NCBI GenBank assembly: GCA_937876205.1
Contig: CALEII010000064.1
Span: 1 to 32,951, forward strand
Length of the DNA: 32,951 nt
Direction of reading: 5' to 3'
DNA from: an uncultured Clostridia bacterium
GTDB taxonomy: Bacteria > Bacillota > Clostridia > Oscillospirales > Acutalibacteraceae
Shown: positions 1 to 7,348 of the stretch, piece by piece
How positions within the stretch are numbered: position 1 is the stretch's first letter
Layout: every line of letters starts with the position of its first letter
Position numbers and translations under genes: made by a program
Notes under the pieces: generated by a model
The model's input: the letters and a program-made list of their open reading frames with translations, nothing else
Databases searched by the model: none
What the model was told of the DNA's origin: nothing

Positions 1-53
1 ATAATTGCTAATTGCCAATTTAATTTGTCGAGGGCACCTCGACAAATTATTGT
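1..53. repeat. Right end of a palindromic repeat element (cut by the window edge)
   Basis: These 53 bases recur at 10838-10890 with a single difference (G27 here, A in the second copy). Positions 22-33 and 37-48 form a perfect 12-bp inverted repeat around a GCA loop. The element ends in CAAATTATTGT, and the minus-strand reading of that end gives CAA TAA, the last codon and stop of the flippase gene. Only the right end is visible; by comparison with 10707-10890 the rest should lie left of the window. Confidence 0.8.
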
Positions 54-1258
54 TTGTTCGTCTTAAAATACCCTACGCCTGCAGTTATTGCGAACTTCAG
101 GCCGTTGGTCACAAGAAGTGCAATTGCCATACCCCAGACGCCGTACACCATAGTCAGAGGTATTACCGTTGCGGCATAAATAACAATATAAACAATATTT
201 ATATACATCTGATGCTTCTCTGTTGCAACACGAAGAATCACAGTCATAAGACAATTTGAAATGAAGTAGAAAATCTGACCTGCATTTGCCACAAGGAAAT
301 ACTGCTCTGCTTCGGCAAAAACATCAGGATAAAACAGTTTTACAAAAATCTCTGATGCTATGTAACAGCCGCCCAGAGCCACAATACCGATTCCGAGAAG
401 TGCCACAACAAAAACAGAAAACATCTTTTTTGTAAATTTACCGTCATATTTTGTAAGATAGCCGATAAGCACACCGTTAAGAGGAGTAGTCAGAAGTGAA
501 ATAACCTTGCCCAGAAGAGTCGCAACATAGAAGGTTGTTACTGCTTCACCACCCATTGCAAGACCGAGAACTATTTTATCTGACTGCTGTGCAATTGCGG
601 AAAGAAGATTTGTTGCAGACAGCACACCGACAGATTTCATTGTGCCGGAGAACTCCGGTGAACGCTTCATAAGGTCCTTGCCCTTGAAAATATCTCCGTT
701 AAACAGAACAAACAGTATTGCTGCAACCTCACCTGCAATGAAAGTAAGCATCCACAAAGGTGATACAAATTTATAGACAAGAAGTCCGAGACAATAGCCT
801 GCTGTTATGATTGCATAATAGACGAAAAAGCCTTTATAGTTGAGCTTCAGACGGTAGTTCACATCACCGTAATAACGGAAAACCGTGGCAATCATAAGCA
901 CCGTAAGCAACAGAAAATGAATAATACTGAAGGACTGATACACAACAAGAGTTCCCGCTGCAACAGCAACACAGAGCACGGCAATAACAGTAAGAAATAC
1001 ATTATAATCGCCGTTTGTGTCTTTTTTGTCCCTCGAGCGCACCATTCGTGAGTAGTTTGCGGCAACACCGAAAGTCGTACCCATAATAGATACGACTGCA
1101 AATATAGACTGGTAATCACCAAAAGCATCCTCACCCATCCACTTGTTGAGCATGGGGTTTATAAGAACCTGCAAAAGTCCGTTCATAAGCATAAGCCCTG
1201 CAATACTGAACACAAGGTCGGATGCTATATTAAAAATTTTCTTCTTATCGGCTGCCAT
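47..1258 (-). CDS. Polysaccharide/lipid-linked oligosaccharide flippase (Wzx/MATE-like membrane protein)
   Basis: A 403-residue protein made almost wholly of hydrophobic helices, about 12 membrane segments, with short charged loops such as SRDKKDTNG. Length, topology and the N-terminal pattern resemble polysaccharide-export flippases of the MOP superfamily, which move lipid-linked glycan units across the membrane. It is the last gene of a minus-strand run, 18 bases after the cytidylyltransferase gene and downstream of licD, so it probably exports or helps assemble the glycan those enzymes decorate. The start follows a GGAAG box. The C-terminus ends KQ, and the final CAA TAA is formed by the repeat at 1-53, which may have replaced the original 3' end. 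The substrate cannot be read from sequence. Confidence 0.8.
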   Translation of the reverse strand: MAADKKKIFNIASDLVFSIAGLMLMNGLLQVLINPMLNKWMGEDAFGDYQSIFAVVSIMGTTFGVAANYSRMVRSRDKKDTNGDYNVFLTVIAVLCVAVAAGTLVVYQSFSIIHFLLLTVLMIATVFRYYGDVNYRLKLNYKGFFVYYAIITAGYCLGLLVYKFVSPLWMLTFIAGEVAAILFVLFNGDIFKGKDLMKRSPEFSGTMKSVGVLSATNLLSAIAQQSDKIVLGLAMGGEAVTTFYVATLLGKVISLLTTPLNGVLIGYLTKYDGKFTKKMFSVFVVALLGIGIVALGGCYIASEIFVKLFYPDVFAEAEQYFLVANAGQIFYFISNCLMTVILRVATEKHQMYINIVYIVIYAATVIPLTMVYGVWGMAIALLVTNGLKFAITAGVGYFKTNKQ

Positions 1259-1276
1259 AAAACACTTCCGTAAAAA

Positions 1277-1927
1277 TTATTTATTCATATCCTCAAGCAT
1301 ATATGAGGCATATTTCAGATCAAAATCATATGTGAGCTTGAGATTGTTCTTAAATTCAAAGTTAAGATACTTTTTTGTTTCTCTGGGCATCTGCCAGGCA
1401 AGCTCCTGACTGGGGAATGTGGTGGTAAAATGAGGAATGAGAGTCTTGAAGCGAAATGCCTCGGGAGACTGAGTCATATAATACTCTTCTCTGTCAAGGG
1501 GGTCATAGTTATAGTTACCCAGAGCACCTGTGATTTTCTGACAAGTAATAACAGCATCGTTATCATCGAGCTTTGTAAGATAATCGTCGATAAGCTCGCT
1601 TGTTACAAAGGGAGCGACTGCATCAAGAATAATAATTCTTTCACACTCGGGATAATTTGCCTGAATATGGTCAAATGCACTCTTGAGTGAATCAAGTCTT
1701 TCTTTACCGTTTACGGCAAAATCAAAGCCTGAATTCTTAAGAGCATCAGAATAGTCAATACAAGACGGGTCGCACACAACAATGACCTTGTCTGCAACCT
1801 TTGAGCCCTTTGCCGCATCTATAACATAATCAATAACGGGTCTGCCGTTGAGCTTGCAATACTGCTTGGGGATGTTTGCACCGAATCTGTTGCCGACACC
1901 GCCCGACATAATTATTATAATATTCAT
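1277..1927 (-). CDS. IspD/TarI-family cytidylyltransferase (CDP-alditol type suspected)
   Basis: A 216-residue nucleotidyltransferase. The N-terminal CTP-binding motif GGVGNRFGANIPKQY (residues 9-23) matches the GGxGxR...PKQ signature of IspD and TarI, and MTQSPEAFRF matches the family's conserved TQSPQ region. IspD makes CDP-methylerythritol; TarI and animal ISPD make CDP-ribitol. Placement between licD and a flippase favours a CDP-alditol or similar donor for surface glycans over isoprenoid synthesis. Oddly, the usual HDxxRPF motif reads LDAVAPFV, so the conserved His and Arg are replaced; substrate or activity may be shifted. The start has an AAGGAG box about 10 bases upstream. licD lies 14 bases upstream. 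Confidence 0.82.
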   Translation of the reverse strand: MNIIIIMSGGVGNRFGANIPKQYCKLNGRPVIDYVIDAAKGSKVADKVIVVCDPSCIDYSDALKNSGFDFAVNGKERLDSLKSAFDHIQANYPECERIIILDAVAPFVTSELIDDYLTKLDDNDAVITCQKITGALGNYNYDPLDREEYYMTQSPEAFRFKTLIPHFTTTFPSQELAWQMPRETKKYLNFEFKNNLKLTYDFDLKYASYMLEDMNK

Positions 1928-1941
1928 TTCTTTAAAACTCC

Positions 1942-2832
1942 TTAATCAAAAATCTCTGTTTTCAGAAGCTCAAAGTGACCGGGATGTCTGTCCTTCTCCT
2001 TGGGAAGGTCCTGCCAGTTTGTGTAAAGATACTCAAGCACCCTGATATATTCTGCGGGGGCCATTGCCATATCATCCCTGATGGGAACTTCTGTATATGA
2101 AGCGAAGAAATCCTTGGGGAAAACATTTCTGTGCTGTACGGGCAGGGGCACACTGGGCTTGAAGTAAAGATCGCCCTCACCTGTTTTTACGCTGTTTACA
2201 CAGTCTTCGTACATCTTGTAAATCTTCTTTAAAGGCATCATCTTGCCCATTGTTGTGAGAACAGCAACCTGAGCCTTCTGCATAAAGCTGTAGCCTGATG
2301 AATCTGTGGGAATGAGTCTGTGGCCCATTGCAAGGCCGTAAATCATCTTGACCTTGAAAATCTGCTTTTTCACAAGCTTTGTATCTGTATCGTGCAGGCA
2401 GTAAAGCTCAATAAAAATTCTGTTCATTCTTTCATCGTTGGCAAAATTGTTCTTGCCGCCGTCAGTGCTGAAGGAATTGACCGCCTTACTTTTTCTGTAA
2501 TAAATTCTGGGAATGAAATCGCAATGATACTCACCGAATTCATTGTAATTGACAAATTCAAACTCATCTCCCAGTTCTTCGGGAAGAACCGAAAGAAGCT
2601 TGTTGAAATCATCTCTCTTGAGGTCAATATCGATATCGTCATCCCAGGGGATAAAATCCTTGTGACGGATGGCTCCGAGCAACGTTCCGCCGCTGAGTGA
2701 ATAGTGAAGGCCGTACTTTTTGCATATTCTGTCAACCTCACGGAGAATTTTCAGTTCAATTCCCTGAATTTCGTGAAGCTTTACCTTCTGTTCGTCGGTA
2801 AAATCTTTATATAACTGCTGTGCAATATCCAT
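1942..2832 (-). CDS. licD: LicD-family phosphotransferase
   Basis: A 296-residue protein with the LicD signature: GGTLLGA at residues 48-54, then FIPWDDDIDI at 60-69. LicD enzymes transfer phosphocholine, or in relatives such as fukutin/FKRP phospho-ribitol, from CDP-linked donors to glycans or teichoic acids. The adjacent IspD/TarI-like gene could make such a CDP donor. I chose the ATG at 2832 because a GGAAGG box lies at proper distance; an in-frame ATG at 2856 would place that box inside the gene. This is the first gene of the licD, cytidylyltransferase, flippase operon, with a promoter at 2866-2894. Choline-specific uptake or kinase genes are absent here, so the transferred group is unknown. 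Confidence 0.88.
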   Translation of the reverse strand: MDIAQQLYKDFTDEQKVKLHEIQGIELKILREVDRICKKYGLHYSLSGGTLLGAIRHKDFIPWDDDIDIDLKRDDFNKLLSVLPEELGDEFEFVNYNEFGEYHCDFIPRIYYRKSKAVNSFSTDGGKNNFANDERMNRIFIELYCLHDTDTKLVKKQIFKVKMIYGLAMGHRLIPTDSSGYSFMQKAQVAVLTTMGKMMPLKKIYKMYEDCVNSVKTGEGDLYFKPSVPLPVQHRNVFPKDFFASYTEVPIRDDMAMAPAEYIRVLEYLYTNWQDLPKEKDRHPGHFELLKTEIFD

Positions 2833-2865
2833 AATTACCATCCTTCCGATTTTCATTCATTATAA

Positions 2866-2894
2866 ATCATACCACAACCGCACTTATTTTGCAA
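2866..2894 (-). promoter_or_regulatory. Sigma-A promoter of the licD operon
   Basis: Read on the minus strand: TTGCAA (2889-2894), 17-bp spacer, TATGAT (2866-2871), about 34 bases before the licD start. It is divergent from the promoter at 2914-2942. Confidence 0.6.
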
Positions 2895-2913
2895 CATATT
2901 TATAAATTTAATA

Positions 2914-2942
2914 TTGAAGTTTAAATAATATAATGCTATAAT
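2914..2942 (+). promoter_or_regulatory. Sigma-A promoter of the phosphodiesterase/FkbM/cohesin operon
   Basis: TTGAAG (2914-2919), 17-bp spacer, TATAAT (2937-2942). Transcription would begin just before the GGAGGT box at 2952-2957. Confidence 0.6.
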
Positions 2943-2963
2943 TTTACAAACGGAGGTATGATT

Positions 2964-3683
2964 ATGAATACTGTAAAATTCAATAAAAAGAATGCTCTTG
3001 TTGTAGCACACAGAGGCCTCAGCGGTCTTGAAAAGGAGAACACAAACGCCGCTTTCGTTGCAGCAGGCAACAGAAGTTACTACGGCATTGAGACAGATGT
3101 CCACATCACTCTTGACGGCAAATATGTTGTTTTTCACGATGACACAACCGGCAGAGTGGCTGTTGATAATATGGAGGTTGAAAAAACAACCTTTGACTGT
3201 CTGAGAAACCTTCTTCTGACAGATATTGACGGCAAAAAGGGCAGAAGTGACATCAGAATCCCGACTCTTCAGGAATACATATCAATATGTAAAAAGTATG
3301 AGAAGGTTGCAGTGCTTGAGCTTAAAAATGCTTTCACAGAGGAGCAGATTTATGAAATTGTTGACATCATAAAAGACCTCGGCTATCTTGAAAATGTCAT
3401 TTTCATTTCATTCTGTCTTGAAAATCTTATTTTTCTTAGAAAGAAATATCCCGCTCAGGCGGCACAGTTCCTCATTGACGATTACGAGCCGTGGCTTCTT
3501 GATACTCTCAAAGAACACAAGCTTGACCTTGACATAAAATACACCTCACTCAATGCAGAAAATATGAAAGAGCTTCACGATGCCGGCATAAAGGTCAACT
3601 GCTGGACCTGTGACGACCCGAAAGCCGGAGAACAGCTGGCAGACTGGGGCATTGAGTTCATCACATCAAACATTCTCGAATGA
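2964..3683 (+). CDS. Glycerophosphodiester phosphodiesterase (GDPD family)
   Basis: A 239-residue TIM-barrel hydrolase. AHRG at residues 15-18, the ENTNAAF stretch, IETDVHIT and FHDD are the metal-binding and catalytic signatures of GDPD enzymes, which split glycerophosphodiesters into glycerol-3-phosphate and an alcohol. The end INCWTCDD/EFITSN type pattern is also typical. There is no signal peptide, so it is probably cytoplasmic. I chose the ATG at 2964, six bases after GGAGGT; the ATG at 2958 directly abuts that box. It heads an operon and overlaps the FkbM gene by ATGA. Proximity to licD suggests recycling of glycerophospho compounds from lipids or teichoic acids; that link is inference. 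Confidence 0.9.
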   Translation: MNTVKFNKKNALVVAHRGLSGLEKENTNAAFVAAGNRSYYGIETDVHITLDGKYVVFHDDTTGRVAVDNMEVEKTTFDCLRNLLLTDIDGKKGRSDIRIPTLQEYISICKKYEKVAVLELKNAFTEEQIYEIVDIIKDLGYLENVIFISFCLENLIFLRKKYPAQAAQFLIDDYEPWLLDTLKEHKLDLDIKYTSLNAENMKELHDAGIKVNCWTCDDPKAGEQLADWGIEFITSNILE

Positions 3684-4714
3684 TAACGGTCTGGGAAAGA
3701 GCGGCACAGACGGACAAACCCGTTCTCATCTACGGCACGGGCAACGGAGCAGATAAAATAATTGACGAGCTGTACCGTCTCGGAATACCCGTGGCAGGCA
3801 TTTTTGCCTCAGACGGATTTGTCAGAAGCCGTACATTCAGAGGATTCCCCGTAATAAGCTACAGTGAAGCAAAAGAAAAATACGGTGATTTTCTCACTCT
3901 TATCTCTTTCGGTTCACAAAGAGAAGAAGTTCTTGAAAACTTCAGAAAAATTTCACTTGAACGAGAAACATATTCCGTTGACGTTCCCGTATACGGTGAC
4001 AGTATTTTCAACAGAGATTTTCTGAATGTTCATAAAAAAGAGATTGAAGCCGTTTACAATATGCTGTGTGACGAAAAATCACGCAAAACATATGAGAATA
4101 TCATAAAATTCAAGCTGACGGGTGACATAGATCTGCTCACTGACTGCCAGGCACCAAGATGCGAAGCTTATGAAAATATCCTTAAGCTGACCGATGATGA
4201 AATATATATGGATCTTGGTGCATTCAACGGTGATACTGTGGCTGAATTTACGGAAAAAGTGAATTCATACAGAAAAATTTATGCCGCAGAGCCTGACAGG
4301 AAGAATTTCGCAAAGCTTGAAAGAAACACTGCGGGCACAGAAAATATTCAACTTATGAATGTTTGCATAAGTGACCGTTGCGGTGAAATAAGCTTTTCTT
4401 CCCACGGCGGCAGAAATGCCACAGAAGAAAAAGCAGGCAACACGGTAAAATGCTCCACTGTTGATGAAATTCTCCGTTCAGAGCCTGTCACATACATCAA
4501 ATTTGACGTAGAAGGCTTTGAGAAAAAAGCACTTAACGGCGCAAAAGAAACGATAAAACGCCACAAGCCAAAAATGCTTGTTTCCTGTTACCACAGAAGT
4601 GAGGATATTTTTGAATTACCTCTTATCGTAAAGAGTATAAGTAGCGATTATGGCGTTTATATAAGACACAATCCGTATATCCCTGCGTGGGATACACAAT
4701 TTTATTTTGTATAA
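3680..4714 (+). CDS. FkbM-family methyltransferase with N-terminal nucleotide-binding-like domain
   Basis: A 344-residue, two-part protein. Residues 15-110 (VLIYGTGNGADKIIDELYRL onward) look like a Rossmann or PglD-N-like sugar-nucleotide binding domain. Residues 170-335 form the FkbM methyltransferase: LGAFNGDTVAEF is the SAM-binding loop, and FDVEGFEKKALNGA followed by KPKMLVSCYH is the family's C-terminal signature. FkbM enzymes O-methylate sugars and other small substrates, often on surface glycans. The start codon overlaps the stop of the phosphodiesterase gene (ATGA), indicating translational coupling. The cohesin-like gene follows 13 bases later. The substrate is not identifiable. Confidence 0.85.
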   Translation: MITVWERAAQTDKPVLIYGTGNGADKIIDELYRLGIPVAGIFASDGFVRSRTFRGFPVISYSEAKEKYGDFLTLISFGSQREEVLENFRKISLERETYSVDVPVYGDSIFNRDFLNVHKKEIEAVYNMLCDEKSRKTYENIIKFKLTGDIDLLTDCQAPRCEAYENILKLTDDEIYMDLGAFNGDTVAEFTEKVNSYRKIYAAEPDRKNFAKLERNTAGTENIQLMNVCISDRCGEISFSSHGGRNATEEKAGNTVKCSTVDEILRSEPVTYIKFDVEGFEKKALNGAKETIKRHKPKMLVSCYHRSEDIFELPLIVKSISSDYGVYIRHNPYIPAWDTQFYFV

Positions 4715-4727
4715 AGGATGATAAATT

Positions 4728-5390
4728 ATGAGAAAAGTTTCAGCAATAATAATTGCAGTGCTCCTGCTTACCGTTTCACTGATGCCGATGACAGCACTTG
4801 CAAAGGGCAACCCCGAACTGATGCTTGCCGCATACTTCAATGATGAAGCAGACACAATTACGGTTTATTACAGAGTGCTGAATTTCCTTGGCACAGAGAG
4901 TGCAGATTTCAGACTGCGCTTCAATCCCGATGTTGTGGAATATATTGAAAATGAAAAAACAAAAATGTCAGATGTTATTATGGAAATCGGTGTTCTGCCC
5001 GACAAGCCCGACACACTTGCAATAGAGTTTGTTGACCTTTATTTTGCTGATGAGGATGACTGCGAGGAAGACGGCAGTGCAACAGTTGTAAAATTCACAT
5101 TCAAGGTCAAGGATGCGAGCGCAACAGAGGCAGTTTTCATCTCAACATCAGACAGCTATAACATAACTCCCGATTCACAGGAGATAACAACAGAGAGAGC
5201 AACTCTCAAGGTTATGCTCAACGAAGGCAGCAAGGGCTTCTCAACAGTTGACGGCTATGTTGTTCCTGAGGAAAGAAAATCAGAAGAAAACAACGGTAAC
5301 ATCACAAAAATTATCGTAGCAGCAGCCGTAACGGCAGTTGTTTTCGTAGCCGGACTTGTTGCAGTTGTCATAAAGTACAGAAAGAAATAA
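4728..5390 (+). CDS. Membrane-anchored cohesin-like surface protein
   Basis: A 220-residue exported protein: signal peptide at residues 1-26 (cleavage near ALA-KG), one beta-rich domain at about 29-165, a short linker, a transmembrane helix near 190-213 and a KYRKK stop-transfer tail. The domain resembles cohesins: ADFRLRFNPDVVEY corresponds to the strand after the first loop, and SATVVKFTFKVKD to the conserved G-x-hydrophobic-F-x-VK strand. Cohesins bind dockerins. The convergent gene at 5678-7333 carries a dockerin, so the two could interact on the cell surface. It is the third gene of the phosphodiesterase/FkbM operon and ends at a strong terminator. The fold is assigned by pattern only and needs a profile search. 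Confidence 0.68.
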   Translation: MRKVSAIIIAVLLLTVSLMPMTALAKGNPELMLAAYFNDEADTITVYYRVLNFLGTESADFRLRFNPDVVEYIENEKTKMSDVIMEIGVLPDKPDTLAIEFVDLYFADEDDCEEDGSATVVKFTFKVKDASATEAVFISTSDSYNITPDSQEITTERATLKVMLNEGSKGFSTVDGYVVPEERKSEENNGNITKIIVAAAVTAVVFVAGLVAVVIKYRKK

Positions 5391-5406
5391 TCCCGACAAA
5401 AAAATC

Positions 5407-5436
5407 GGAGCTGTAAAAAAAATACAGCTCCTTTTT
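5407..5436 (+). terminator. Intrinsic terminator after the cohesin-like gene
   Basis: GGAGCTGTA pairs with TACAGCTCC (5407-5415 with 5423-5431) around an A-rich loop, followed by TTTTT. Confidence 0.85.
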
Positions 5437-5625
5437 CAGGGGATAGGGAAAAATGCGCAGAATGAACAAACTGAGCCCAAACAACGCAGATGCGTTGTTT
5501 GGGGTTACCCGAAGGCGTACAAAGATACGTCGAGTGGTGAAGTTTATTTATAGTAAAAACGCCTTTTTCTTCATTTTTTATATTTTGTCGTTATTTTTTA
5601 GTTTTAACATATTAAAAATCTTTAT
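5437..5625 (+). other. Structured gene-free intergenic element, candidate RNA or repeat
   Basis: Between two terminators lies a compact folded region. CCCAAACAACGCA (5476-5488) pairs perfectly with TGCGTTGTTTGGG (5491-5503). GGCGTA (5514-5519) pairs with TACGTC (5526-5531), one G-U pair, flanked by GAA and GAG stretches that could form tandem G-A pairs. AAGGCGT (5512-5518) can alternatively pair with ACGCCTT (5559-5565), which is followed by T-rich sequence. I did not match it to a named RNA family. An open frame runs through it from 5453, but it extends antisense into the dockerin gene and is probably not the main product. No clear promoter is visible. Confidence 0.45.
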
Positions 5626-5657
5626 GTGTAGCCGTTTTTGCGGTCTACACTTTTTTT
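5626..5657 (+). terminator. Intrinsic terminator, plus orientation, possibly bidirectional
   Basis: GTGTAG-CCG (5626-5634) pairs with CGG-t-CTACAC (5641-5650), one bulged T, followed by seven T residues. On the minus strand the same stem is followed only by a weaker T-run, so it may also stop the dockerin gene. Confidence 0.75.
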
Positions 5658-5677
5658 ACATCCACTTTTATATGATG

Positions 5678-7333
5678 TTATTTTATAAACTCTATTTTTG
5701 CCGAATGACGAAGAATAGCACGGGCATCAAGAGCCGTTATTCTTCCGTCTCCCGTCACATCGGCAAGCGAAAGAAAATCATCATCAAAAGTGTCCAGCTT
5801 TGAAGCAACACGAAGCGTAAGTCTTGCGTCCATTGCGTTTATTTTTCCGTCTCTGTTTACATCCCCGAGGGCACATAAAGCAGGTATTGACCGCTGTTCA
5901 AAAATCGTCTCGCAGAGAGCGCACTGATAGATTTCGGCTCCGTCAATTCCTGCCTGCGGCTCTGTGACGGTAATCCAACCGCATTCGTGCTCAAGCATAC
6001 CAACATAATCATCAATATAGCTTTCTCCGCAGACACAAAGGTATTCGGTATAGCCGCTTTCAAAACAGGTGGGCTCTTTCACTATCGGCAGATAGCTGTG
6101 CTCGGTTTTATCCGTGTAATTATCATTATAACTGTCTCCGCAGGGGCAGGCATATGTTGTAAAGCCCTTTTCCGTGCAGGTTGCGTCTGTTACGGAAACA
6201 ACACTGTATTTGTGGGTGTGGGGCAGAACAACTAATTCAACAGTTGATATTTCTTTGCCGTTTACTGTTGCAGTAACAACATTTTCGCCTACTGCCGCTC
6301 CTTTTACAGTGGCAGTGCTTGTGAGTCTGAAAAAGCTTCCCATCACTATAGTTGTGCTTTTCACATCGGTAATTACAGCGTTATCTTCAGCGAGCTTCCA
6401 CTCAATTTCAGTTTTTTCTTCCACAGTTACCGACAGAGAAACTGTTTCTCCCACTTCTGCAATTATCCTTTCACACATATCACATTTTCCGTTTGTTGTT
6501 GTGTGAGCTGTCCTGTCAGTATATGAATCCGTGTCAATGTATTCATCGCCGCAGATTCTGCAGACATATTTTGTATACCCTTCATCTTTACAGGTGGGAG
6601 CGATTACGACAGGCTCATAATTATGACAGACAGTATCAAAGAATATATTATCGGCATTTTTCAGATAACCGTTTCCCTGTCCAAAAATTATACTGTCCCA
6701 CTGCTCCCGTGTTCCTCTGAAATACACGGTATCAATTTCATCACAACCGCCGAAGGCATTTTCTTCAATCAGTGTAACACTTGCGGGAATTACGACCGTG
6801 TCAAGATCAAAGCAATCAGAAAAAGTACCTTCTTTTATTACCGTTATTTTTTCCGGAATAACAATTCGGTCAATATTTGCCCGATAAAATGCTTTTTTAT
6901 CTATATCGGTTACATTTACGGGGATTTTTATTTCAGAAAAATTATCAATGTGAAACCCGCCGAAGGATGTCCATCCGAATGAATATTCACCGATAGAAAC
7001 AACGCTGTCGGCAATATTGAACTCAGCAGCATAATACAAACCACGGAAGGCATTGTCACCCACAGATGTTACTCCGTTTTCAACAGTGACCTTCCTGATT
7101 GAATTGCCGTATGCTTCTTCCCACGGGATGTTGTATACACCGAAATCAGCCATTTCTCCCTCACCGCTGATAACAAGCTCACCGTCTTTGTACAATGTCC
7201 ATAAGACATTGTCGCCGTCAGCACCGCACAAACCGCTGTCAAGCACTGTTCTTGCGGTTTCTGCAGAGACTGACATTGATAAAACACTGAGAGCAATCAA
7301 CACAGACAAAAAAACACAAATCAGTTTTTTCAT
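5678..7333 (-). CDS. Secreted BspA-type leucine-rich-repeat protein with C-terminal type I dockerin
   Basis: A 551-residue exported protein. Residues 1-24 are a signal peptide. Residues 30-215 hold BspA/LRR_5-type repeats (for example VTSVGDNAFRGL, VVSIGEYSF, VTLIEENAFGGCDEI). Later come three Cys-rich repeats of the type PTC..GYT.Y.C.CG..Y with an Ig-like stretch between them. The C-terminus has two dockerin calcium loops, GDVNRDGKINAMD and ADVTGDGRITALD, each followed by AR..LR. Dockerins bind cohesins, and the convergent 4728-5390 protein is a candidate partner. No catalytic domain is visible, so binding or adhesion is more likely than hydrolysis. It starts 15 bases after nfo ends and so may share the metal operon's transcript; GGAGTTG precedes the start. 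Confidence 0.88.
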   Translation of the reverse strand: MKKLICVFLSVLIALSVLSMSVSAETARTVLDSGLCGADGDNVLWTLYKDGELVISGEGEMADFGVYNIPWEEAYGNSIRKVTVENGVTSVGDNAFRGLYYAAEFNIADSVVSIGEYSFGWTSFGGFHIDNFSEIKIPVNVTDIDKKAFYRANIDRIVIPEKITVIKEGTFSDCFDLDTVVIPASVTLIEENAFGGCDEIDTVYFRGTREQWDSIIFGQGNGYLKNADNIFFDTVCHNYEPVVIAPTCKDEGYTKYVCRICGDEYIDTDSYTDRTAHTTTNGKCDMCERIIAEVGETVSLSVTVEEKTEIEWKLAEDNAVITDVKSTTIVMGSFFRLTSTATVKGAAVGENVVTATVNGKEISTVELVVLPHTHKYSVVSVTDATCTEKGFTTYACPCGDSYNDNYTDKTEHSYLPIVKEPTCFESGYTEYLCVCGESYIDDYVGMLEHECGWITVTEPQAGIDGAEIYQCALCETIFEQRSIPALCALGDVNRDGKINAMDARLTLRVASKLDTFDDDFLSLADVTGDGRITALDARAILRHSAKIEFIK

Positions 7334-7348
7334 ACATACAACTCCGTT

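Noticed and set aside
2320..2700. 126-residue open frame on the plus strand
   Set aside because: Entirely antisense to licD, whose protein has clear family motifs.
5453..5803. 116-residue open frame over the structured element, with an AGGG box nearby
   Set aside because: It runs through the hairpin, two terminator regions and the end of the dockerin gene; the later part is low-complexity Phe-rich. RNA or repeat structure explains the region better, although a short conserved peptide at its start cannot be excluded.
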